Below are positions 1 to 5,013 of a stretch of DNA of 8,688 bases, one piece after another. Numbering within the stretch: position 1 is the stretch's first letter; each line of letters opens with the position of its first letter. The stretch comes from DATFGK01 sp046712825 (lineage in GTDB: Bacteria > Actinomycetota > AC-67): NCBI GenBank assembly GCA_046712825.1, contig JBKKCR010000059.1:1-8688 (forward strand), in the 5' to 3' direction. Made by a program: the position numbers and the translations under genes. Below the pieces are notes generated by a model. That model made no database searches. It was not told the DNA's origin and worked only from the letters and a program-made list of their open reading frames with translations.

Positions 1-4
1 ACGC

Positions 5-436
5 TCAGCGATCGCGTGCGGCGAGCGCGAGCAGCCATGCCGGATCCTGCTCGGGGCGCGGCGGACGATCGCCGACGAATCCGGCTGCGAGCGCGCTGAC
101 GGCGACGAGACCCTCCATGCTCGACACCACGATGCCGCGAAGATCGAACGCCTCGACGGCCATACCGGGCAGGCCAACGGTGCGCGAGAGCAGATAGGCG
201 AGGACGGTCGCGGCAGAGATCATGCCGGCGACGCGCCAGGCCCACACGCGGCCGGTGAGCACGAGCCACCCTCCGACCAGGAGGAGCGATGCTCCGGTGG
301 CGACGAACAGCCAGCCGTGCACGGTCGACTCACGCAGATGCTGGGGCGCAAGCGCGAGGTGCACCCCGCCGGCGAATGCCGCGAGCTGACCCACGGTCGT
401 CGCGACCGCGCCCGGGCGTAGCAGCCACCTTTCCAT
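5..436 (-). CDS. Uncharacterised four-helix membrane protein
   Basis: A complete 143-residue protein of unknown function. Four hydrophobic stretches are visible, at about residues 10-30, 41-61, 66-85 and 101-121, so it is probably an integral membrane protein. The C-terminal tail (about 123-143, with PPRPEQDP) is polar. Recognisable patches are HLALAPQHL (about 26-34), GWLFVATG (41-48) and LSRTVGLPG (83-91). In my memory these resemble small actinobacterial membrane proteins of unknown function, but this was not checked. The ATG at 434-436 is the chosen start; the upstream GGAA is only a modest ribosome binding site. It is transcribed away from the accessory patch to its right and shares the spacer 437-635 with the plus-strand gene at 636. 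No catalytic motif is seen, so no function is proposed. Confidence 0.75.
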   Translation of the reverse strand: MERWLLRPGAVATTVGQLAAFAGGVHLALAPQHLRESTVHGWLFVATGASLLLVGGWLVLTGRVWAWRVAGMISAATVLAYLLSRTVGLPGMAVEAFDLRGIVVSSMEGLVAVSALAAGFVGDRPPRPEQDPAWLLALAARDR

Positions 437-635
437 CCCGTCGTTCCATCGGCACGCTTAGCGGCCGAACTGAGCCTGGGACTGTCGTAGATGCCCGCAT
501 TTCGTGCTGATTCTCTGAATGCGGGTTCAACCTCGCTCTGAGTAGTCCCGCCGTCGTTGCGCCCCGCGCCTTGAGGGCTACTGTTCTCAATTCACACAGT
601 CTGAAATGCGCGAATTGACACTCGGGGGGATCAAA
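437..635. other. Intergenic region with two inverted repeats, between divergent genes
   Basis: No coding region is supported here. Two perfect inverted repeats are visible. CCCGCATT (494-501) pairs with AATGCGGG (518-525) across a 16-nt loop. TCAATTC (587-593) pairs with GAATTGA (612-618) across 18 nt, just upstream of the ribosome binding site GGGGGGA (624-630) of the gene at 636. A weak promoter-like pair, TTGCGC (557-562) and TACTGT (579-584) with a 16-nt spacer, could drive the plus-strand gene. The second repeat would then lie in its 5' leader, where it could be an operator or a hairpin. All regulatory roles are inference. Confidence 0.35.
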
Positions 636-818
636 ATGGAGTCCTTCAAGTCTGTTCGCCGGTTCGCGATCCTCAGCGTTGTGCTCGCGTTGGTGGCCTA
701 CGGGATGACGGTCAGGGATCTCACGGCCGAAGCCACGGGGCCACCGGACATCGGCTACGTCTACGACGGGGACTGTCCGATTCTTTGTGTAAGTAGCGCT
801 GCGTGTTGTCATCGGTAG
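636..818 (+). pseudogene. N-terminal part of a small membrane or secreted protein, truncated by the IS
   Basis: ATG at 636 follows a strong ribosome binding site (GGGGGGA, 5-nt spacing); this is preferred to the ATG at 606, which lacks one. The 60-residue frame begins with a basic start (MESFKSVRR) and one hydrophobic segment (about residues 10-25), like a signal peptide or membrane anchor, followed by a polar, acidic stretch ending YVYDG. From 769 onward the reading frame runs into the left end of the insertion sequence, which supplies a foreign Cys-containing tail (DCPILCVSSAACCHR) and the stop. Only about 44 codons are therefore native. The remnant at 2174-2350 may be the other half of this gene, but the two pieces are not in register when the IS is removed and no target duplication links them. 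Function unknown. Confidence 0.5.
769..794. repeat. Left terminal inverted repeat of the IS256-family element
   Basis: This 26-bp end begins GGGACTGTC and ends TGTGTAAGT. It matches the right end (2148-2173, reverse complement) at 21 of 26 positions, with all five mismatches between positions 10 and 17. If a one-base offset is allowed, similarity extends inward through GCGCTGC. It lies 14 bp beyond the transposase stop codon. Confidence 0.85.
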
Positions 819-2095
819 AGTGCGATCCGGTCGCCGAAGTGGAGCACCAAAGCGTTGAGCACTTGCTTCCATCCCGAGACGATGCCGGTCGGATTCGGCC
901 GGTTCTTCTCGCGATGCTGAACTGCAAGATAGAGCACTTTGAGCGCAGCCTGCTCGTTGGGGAAATGCCCGCGCCGGCGGGTCGCGTGCCGGAAGCGAGC
1001 GTTCAACGATTCGACGGCGTTGGTCGTGTAGATGATGCGACGGATCTCCGGTGGGAAGGCGAGGAAAGGCGTGAACTGTTCCCAGGCGTCTCGCCACAGT
1101 TTGACGATCGCCGGATACCTCGCTTCCCAACGAGCGGCGAACTCGTCGAAGCGCGCCGAGGCTGCGTCGACGGTCGCTGCGGTGTAGATGGGTTTGAGGT
1201 CGGCGGTGACCTTCTGCCAGTCCGCTCGCGACGCGTAACGAAGGCTCTGACGAACCAGATGCACGACACACGTCTGGACCGTGGCTTGCGGCCAGGTCGC
1301 CTCGATCGCCTCGTCGAGACCTTTGAGTCCGTCGCAGGCGACGATGAGCACGTCGGTGATCCCGCGGTTGCGCAGCTCGGTCAGAACGTTCAGCCAATGC
1401 TTCGCACCCTCGCCGCCGCTGCCGATCCACAATCCCAGGACGTCGCGTTCCCCGTTCAGGGTGATCCCGCATGCGACATAGACGGGACGGTTCGCGACCG
1501 CGCCGTCGCGGATCTTGACCATGATCGCGTCGACGAACAGCACCGGCCATACGGCGTCCAACGGCCGGTTCTGCCATTCGACCAGATCCTGAGCGACCGC
1601 GTCGGTGACTTTGGAGACGAGCTCGCGGGAGACCTCGGCGCCATAGATCTCTCGCAGATGCGCCTGGATCTCGCCGGTCGTCAATCCCTTCGCATAGAGC
1701 GAGATGATCGCCTCGTCGAACCCATCCAAACGACGCGAGTGTTTGGGGACGATCTTCGGATCGAAACTTCCCGCCCGATCCCGCGGCACCTCGACCCGCA
1801 CCGGGCCGACGTCGGTCTGAAGCGTCTTCGCACTTTTCCCGTTCCGCGCATTGGACGCGCCGGCCCGCTCATGCGGCTCATAGCCCAGATGCTCGGTCAT
1901 CTCCGCTTCCAGCGCGGATTCGACCACTCGCTTGGTCACCCCAGCCAACAGCCCGTTCGGCCCGACCAGCTCCAGGCCCTCCCGCTTCGCCCGCTCGACC
2001 AGCTGCTCCGCGAACCGCTCCAACTCGCTCCGCGACCCACCGCCAAGCTCACCATCACCCCGAGACGAATCTGTTACCTTCCCCGTCGTGTCCAT
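809..2095 (-). CDS. IS256-family (mutator-type) DDE transposase
   Basis: This enzyme of 428 residues catalyses cutting and joining of the IS ends; the length suits the family. Counting from the ATG at 2093-2095, the DDE catalytic triad can be placed at Asp189 (LFVDAIM), Asp255 (IVACDGLKGL) and Glu362 (TTNAVESLNARFR). The conserved C-V-V-H block follows the second Asp (CVVHLVR). The N-terminal part has the usual family features: an opening helix rich in Glu and Arg, EMTEHLGYEPHE, then NARNGKSAKTL and the VPRDRAGSFDPKIVPKH segment. The start at 2095 is preferred to one 18 codons upstream, because GGAAAGGAT lies just ahead of it and the extra residues do not look native. There is no frameshift or internal stop, so the gene appears functional. 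Host regulation is not apparent. Confidence 0.93.
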   Translation of the reverse strand: MDTTGKVTDSSRGDGELGGGSRSELERFAEQLVERAKREGLELVGPNGLLAGVTKRVVESALEAEMTEHLGYEPHERAGASNARNGKSAKTLQTDVGPVRVEVPRDRAGSFDPKIVPKHSRRLDGFDEAIISLYAKGLTTGEIQAHLREIYGAEVSRELVSKVTDAVAQDLVEWQNRPLDAVWPVLFVDAIMVKIRDGAVANRPVYVACGITLNGERDVLGLWIGSGGEGAKHWLNVLTELRNRGITDVLIVACDGLKGLDEAIEATWPQATVQTCVVHLVRQSLRYASRADWQKVTADLKPIYTAATVDAASARFDEFAARWEARYPAIVKLWRDAWEQFTPFLAFPPEIRRIIYTTNAVESLNARFRHATRRRGHFPNEQAALKVLYLAVQHREKNRPNPTGIVSGWKQVLNALVLHFGDRIALYR

Positions 2096-2147
2096 GCGCC
2101 ATCCTTTCCGGCCAAGACCCGAAGGTCCACGACCATCGAGGCAGCGC

Positions 2148-2173
2148 ACTTACACAGAATTTCTGACAGTCCC
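2148..2173. repeat. Right terminal inverted repeat of the IS256-family element
   Basis: Read on the minus strand it begins GGGACTGTC and ends CTGTGTAAGT, matching the left end at 21 of 26 positions. It lies on the transposase start side, 52 bp from the start codon, so the transposase promoter should lie in or beside it. Confidence 0.85.
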
Positions 2174-2350
2174 GGTGGGGGTCCTGCCGCAGGGGCGGGG
2201 ATCATTGCGATAGCTGGGGAGTCGGAGGCAGCATTGACGCACTGGGCCATCGAAGCCGGAGTGATTCGGGGCGGTGCATACTTGCTGGCACAAGGCACCG
2301 TCTTCGGGTTTATCATCGTCGGCGTCAGCTTGATTGGCTGCAATGTCTGA
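2174..2350 (+). pseudogene. C-terminal remnant of a Gly/Ala-rich hydrophobic peptide gene, beheaded by the IS
   Basis: Immediately right of the IS, 58 codons stay open in one frame to the TGA at 2348-2350, with no plausible start codon of their own near the IS. The peptide starts GGGPAAGAGIIAIAG, continues with a polar segment (ESEAALTHW) and ends in a hydrophobic stretch (about residues 36-56, GGAYLLAQGTVFGFIIVG) and a terminal Cys-Asn-Val. This looks like the end of a small membrane-inserting protein and may be the other half of the gene starting at 636. The Gly-rich amphipathic character and the membrane-protein gene 15 bp downstream resemble a bacteriocin/immunity pair, but no family motif confirms this. 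The downstream gene is in the same reading frame. Confidence 0.4.
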
Positions 2351-2359
2351 TGCAGGTGG

Positions 2360-2376
2360 AAGACAGTGACTGTCTT
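2360..2376. promoter_or_regulatory. Perfect hairpin covering a start codon, followed by a T run
   Basis: AAGACAGT (2360-2367) and ACTGTCTT (2369-2376) are perfect reverse complements around one central base, and three more Ts follow. The GTG start (2366-2368) of the 98-residue membrane protein sits at the tip, and its ribosome binding site (AGGTGGA, 2354-2360) abuts the stem. It could act as an intrinsic terminator or attenuator after the upstream remnant, as a translational control hairpin, or as a DNA operator. The stem is short with only about three G:C pairs, so function is inference. Confidence 0.4.
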
Positions 2377-2662
2377 TTTCGACCTACTCGCGATCGCCGT
2401 CCTGGCCTTCACGCTTGCTCGCGCTGTCACTGTTCGCCAGCGCGCTAAGGAGCGAACAGCCGTCTTCGTCATTTGGACTTGGATGGGCGCTGCCGGCATC
2501 GGGCTCGTCCTTCTGAGCTGTGTCGGTGTCCCCCGCGCCTTCAGGTCTCACGGGCTGTCTCGACCATCGGCAATCGCGATCGGAATCCTCGCATCCGCAG
2601 GAGCGACTGCTGTCGGTCTTGGTTTGGCGCTTATCTACCGAAGGAGAGTCGGGTCCGGATAG
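2366..2662 (+). CDS. Small three-helix membrane protein of unknown function
   Basis: A protein of 98 residues starting with GTG, preceded by AGGTGGA at 5-nt spacing; no other start exists in frame before residue 40. Three hydrophobic segments are visible at about residues 4-20, 32-55 and 67-90. A basic loop (RQRAKER) lies between the first two and a basic C-terminus (YRRRVGSG) follows the third, suggesting an external N-terminus and an internal C-terminus. It starts 15 bp after the stop of the IS-truncated remnant, so the two were probably one transcriptional unit before the IS arrived. Its codons are visibly less G/C-biased than those of the pentose phosphate genes, which fits an acquired segment. 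Size and position would suit an immunity or partner protein for the upstream peptide, but I do not recognise the family. Confidence 0.55.
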   Translation: MTVFFDLLAIAVLAFTLARAVTVRQRAKERTAVFVIWTWMGAAGIGLVLLSCVGVPRAFRSHGLSRPSAIAIGILASAGATAVGLGLALIYRRRVGSG

Positions 2663-2721
2663 ACGCGGAATAATCTAGGAGCCGGTTGAAGTCGGTGGTC
2701 GTTGCGTTAACCTCGACCCGC

Positions 2722-3405
2722 TCAGAGCTTCTCCGCGAGCTGCAGGAACGCGCCCTTCACCGACTCGCTCAGCGTCGGGTACGAGTGGATCGCTTCGCCG
2801 ACGACCTCGATCGGGAACCGGCCGGCCATCGCCGCGACGATCTCGTGGATCATGTCCCCGGCACCCTCGCCAACGATGTGCCCGCCGAGCAGCTCGCGTG
2901 AGTTCTTGTCCGCAACGAGCTTCACGATCCCGTGCATCTGGCCCTCGATCACTGCTCGCTCATTGTCGGCGAACTTCAGCAACGAGGTGACCACGTCGTG
3001 TCCCTCGTCGCGCGCGGCTTTCTCGGAGTGCCCGACGCTGGCGACTTCGGGCTCGCAGTAGGTGACCTTCGGGATCACGCGGTAGTCGCGCGGGCGGCGG
3101 TGCCCGAGGATGTCGTCGACGATGATCTCGGCCTCGTAGGTGCCGACGTGCGTGAACAACAGATCGCCGGTCGCGTCCCCGCCGGCCCAGATCTTGTCGC
3201 CGGTCGTGCGCAGCGTCTCGTCGAGCACCGGCTTGCCGTCCTTCATCTCGATCCCGGCCGCGCCCAGGTCGTGCTCGTCGAAGCACGGCTTGCGACCGGT
3301 CGCGACGAGCAACTCCTCGGTCTTGAGCGGCTGACGGCCCTCGATGTGGAGCGTCCAACCGCCCGGACCGTGGTCGATGCGAGTCGTCTTAGCGCCGGTG
3401 ATCAT
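2722..3405 (-). CDS. C-terminal fragment of a split pyridine nucleotide-disulfide oxidoreductase
   Basis: This 227-residue reading frame continues in the same frame as the N-terminal fragment at 3415-4089, separated only by TAA and three sense codons. It holds the rest of the NAD domain (ATGRKP, residues 35-40), the second FAD contact (WAGGDATG, 73-80) and the dimerisation domain (YCEPEVASVG, 116-125; HSYPTLSE, 207-214). In lipoamide dehydrogenase and glutathione reductase a His directly precedes Pro-Thr in the last motif. Here that place is Tyr209, so the protein is more like mercuric-reductase-type relatives and probably not a true lipoamide dehydrogenase. The ATG at 3403-3405 has AAGG 7 nt upstream, so separate translation by re-initiation is possible, but a fragment lacking the first FAD-binding half is unlikely to be active alone. 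This is either a pseudogene or a sequence error. Confidence 0.8.
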   Translation of the reverse strand: MITGAKTTRIDHGPGGWTLHIEGRQPLKTEELLVATGRKPCFDEHDLGAAGIEMKDGKPVLDETLRTTGDKIWAGGDATGDLLFTHVGTYEAEIIVDDILGHRRPRDYRVIPKVTYCEPEVASVGHSEKAARDEGHDVVTSLLKFADNERAVIEGQMHGIVKLVADKNSRELLGGHIVGEGAGDMIHEIVAAMAGRFPIEVVGEAIHSYPTLSESVKGAFLQLAEKL

Positions 3406-3414
3406 ATCGATGCC

Positions 3415-4089
3415 TTACTCCGCGAGCGCCGGCGCGAGCGCGGCCGATGAGTCGGCGTCCTCGATGTAAATGATCCGGTCGAACAGCTCGACGATCGTCA
3501 CCTTCGCTCCGAAGCGCGCGTAGATCTGCGCGAACTCGATCCCGATCGGCCCCGAGCCGAGCACGACCAGCGACGACGGAACCTCCTTCGCCGACCAGAT
3601 CGCTTCCTTGTTGGTCCAGTACGGCGCGCCCTCGAGCCCGTCGATCGGCGGCGCGGTCGGCTCGGTGCCGGTCGCGATGACGATGCGATCGGCTTCGATC
3701 ATCTGGCCGGCCGACGTCTCGAGCTTGTGCGGGCCGACCAGACGCACTTCGTCGAAGAGGACGTCGATGCCTTGCTCCTCGAACGGTTTGGCGCCGCCGC
3801 CGGAAAAGCCGTCGATGATGCTTCGCGCGCGCCCGACGACCGCCTGGAAGTCCACCTCTACGCTCGGGACGCGAACCCCGAACCGCTCGGCGTCGCGCGC
3901 CCAGGCCGCGACCTTGGCGCTGCGGAGCATGACCTTGGTCGGGACACACCCGTAGTGGTTGCACTCGCCGCCGAGCTTGTCGCGCTCGGCGATCCCGATC
4001 TTGAACTTGGACCGGCCGCCCAGCGAGAAGGCCACCTCGGAGCCGGTCCCCCCACCGCCGATGACGAAGACGTCGTAGCGCCGCTCCAC
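3415..4089 (-). CDS. N-terminal fragment of a split pyridine nucleotide-disulfide oxidoreductase
   Basis: 224 residues from GTG at 4087-4089 to a TAA at 3415-3417. It carries the FAD-binding GGGGTG (11-16), the redox-active disulfide GGECNHYGCVPTK (Cys43 and Cys48, a C-x4-C pair), ATG (140s region, IVIATGTEP) and the NAD-binding GSGPIGIEFA (178-187), with Glu201 ending the second strand, which favours NADH. These mark a soluble flavin disulfide reductase of the lipoamide dehydrogenase/mercuric reductase superfamily. Together with the downstream fragment the full protein would be about 455 residues, normal for the family. The stop replaces a codon in the NAD domain, just after PALAE; GAA to TAA would be a one-base change. 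Translation from farther upstream would run into the divergent gnd gene, so the GTG is chosen. The substrate cannot be inferred. Confidence 0.82.
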   Translation of the reverse strand: MERRYDVFVIGGGGTGSEVAFSLGGRSKFKIGIAERDKLGGECNHYGCVPTKVMLRSAKVAAWARDAERFGVRVPSVEVDFQAVVGRARSIIDGFSGGGAKPFEEQGIDVLFDEVRLVGPHKLETSAGQMIEADRIVIATGTEPTAPPIDGLEGAPYWTNKEAIWSAKEVPSSLVVLGSGPIGIEFAQIYARFGAKVTIVELFDRIIYIEDADSSAALAPALAE

Positions 4090-4095
4090 GGGGCT

Positions 4096-4101
4096 ATCGT
4101 A
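4096..4101 (-). promoter_or_regulatory. Possible -10 box for a leaderless transcript of the split oxidoreductase
   Basis: On the minus strand TACGAT (fits TAnnnT) ends six bases before the GTG start at 4089, and no good ribosome binding site precedes that start. This spacing is typical of leaderless transcripts, which are common in actinobacteria. No convincing -35 box is seen. It lies in the 48-bp gap shared with the divergent gnd promoter. Confidence 0.35.
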
Positions 4102-4137
4102 TCCATCGACGCGACTTCCAAGCCGAGAGGGTGGGCC

Positions 4138-5013
4138 ATGAAGCTGGGCATGGTGGGGCTGGGTCGGATGGGCGGCGGCATGTCCGAGCGCCTCCGCCAA
4201 GGCGGGCACGAGGTGATCGGCTTCGACCGCGATCCGGCCGTCTCGCAGGCCGCGTCGCTCGAGGATCTGGTTGCCGCGCTCGCTCCTCCGCGCCACGTCT
4301 GGATGATGCTCCCGGCGGGCCAGCCCACGGAGCAGACCATCGAGGCCTTGTCGACGCTGCTTTCACCCGACGACTTGGTCGTGGACGGCGGCAACTCGAA
4401 CTTCCGCGACTCGATCCGACGCGCCGAGGAGCTCGCCGCCGACGGGATCCTGTTCGTCGACGCCGGCGTATCCGGTGGAGTGTGGGGTCTGAAGGAGGGT
4501 TTCTGCCTGATGCTCGGCGGGACCGATGGCGCGCTCGCGCGGCTGGCGCCGGCACTCGAGACGCTCGCGCCGCCCGACGGGTGGCGCCACGTCGGCCCGT
4601 CGGGGTCGGGACACTTCGTGAAGATGGTCCACAACGGCATCGAGTACGGGTTGATGCAGTCCTACGCGGAAGGCTTCGACATCCTCCAGAGCTCGAGCGT
4701 CTTCCCGAGCCTCGACCTCGCCTCGATCGCCGAGGTCTGGCGCCACGGGTCGGTCGTCCGCTCCTGGCTCCTCGACCTCGCCGCCGGAGCGTTGCAGAAG
4801 GATCCAGGGCTCGAAGAGGTGAAGGGATACGTCGAGGACTCCGGCGAAGGACGATGGACCGTGATCGAGGCGCTCGAGGAGGACGTACCCGCGCCGGTGA
4901 TCACCCTGTCGCTGTTCGCGCGCTTCGCCTCGCGCCGTGAGGACGCGTTCTCCAATCGCATGCTGGCCGCGCTGCGCCGCGAGTTCGGCGGGCACGCCGT
5001 CAAAGATCGATGA
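4138..5013 (+). CDS. gnd: 6-phosphogluconate dehydrogenase, decarboxylating (short form)
   Basis: Oxidatively decarboxylates 6-phosphogluconate to ribulose 5-phosphate in the cytoplasm, the last oxidative step of the pentose phosphate pathway. The 291-residue product matches the short (about 300-residue) class rather than the 470-residue form. Visible motifs are the Rossmann GLGRMG (7-12), DGGNS (83-87), VSGGVWGLKEG (111-121) and GSGHFVKMVHNGIEYG (156-171), containing the expected catalytic Lys162 and Glu169. The C-terminal helices end in RFASRREDAFSNRMLAALRREFGG. Strand two ends in GFDRD: Asp30 stands where NADP-type enzymes have Asn, suggesting NAD use, though Arg31 is kept, so the cofactor is uncertain. 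The ATG at 4138 follows GAGAGGG. It begins an operon, with its stop overlapping the zwf start by four bases (ATGA). Confidence 0.93.
   Translation: MKLGMVGLGRMGGGMSERLRQGGHEVIGFDRDPAVSQAASLEDLVAALAPPRHVWMMLPAGQPTEQTIEALSTLLSPDDLVVDGGNSNFRDSIRRAEELAADGILFVDAGVSGGVWGLKEGFCLMLGGTDGALARLAPALETLAPPDGWRHVGPSGSGHFVKMVHNGIEYGLMQSYAEGFDILQSSSVFPSLDLASIAEVWRHGSVVRSWLLDLAAGALQKDPGLEEVKGYVEDSGEGRWTVIEALEEDVPAPVITLSLFARFASRREDAFSNRMLAALRREFGGHAVKDR

Larger units (their letters stand above)
769..2173 (-). mobile_element. Complete IS256-family insertion sequence (about 1.4 kb)
   Basis: The element is 1405 bp, bounded by imperfect 26-bp terminal inverted repeats that begin GGGACTGTC at both ends, and it carries one transposase gene filling almost all of it on the minus strand. 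Size, organisation and end sequence fit the IS256 (mutator-like) family. Members normally generate a target duplication of about 8-9 bp, but none is visible: 760-768 reads TCTACGACG and 2174-2182 reads GGTGGGGGT. It interrupts a locus of small membrane proteins. The absence of a duplication suggests a later deletion or recombination next to the IS rather than a single clean insertion. The intact transposase frame and recognisable ends suggest the element could still be mobile. Confidence 0.9.

Noticed and set aside
330..1577. Long minus-strand open frame spanning the IS end, the truncated gene and the membrane protein
   Set aside because: Low-complexity Arg-rich composition, crosses unrelated features and is in a different frame from the transposase; a shadow frame.
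803..2350. Long plus-strand open frame (515 codons) antisense to the transposase
   Set aside because: It is antisense to a transposase with clear DDE motifs and exists because of high-GC codon bias. Only its last 58 codons, outside the IS, look like native coding sequence, and those are reported separately.
2663..2721. GGTCG (2697-2701) and CGACC (2714-2718) as a terminator between convergent genes
   Set aside because: The stem is only five pairs with a 12-nt loop and no T run follows.
3727..4137. In-frame 5' extension of gnd by about 137 codons
   Set aside because: The extension is antisense to the motif-rich N-terminus of the oxidoreductase, whereas the ATG at 4138 has a good ribosome binding site and the Rossmann motif directly after it.
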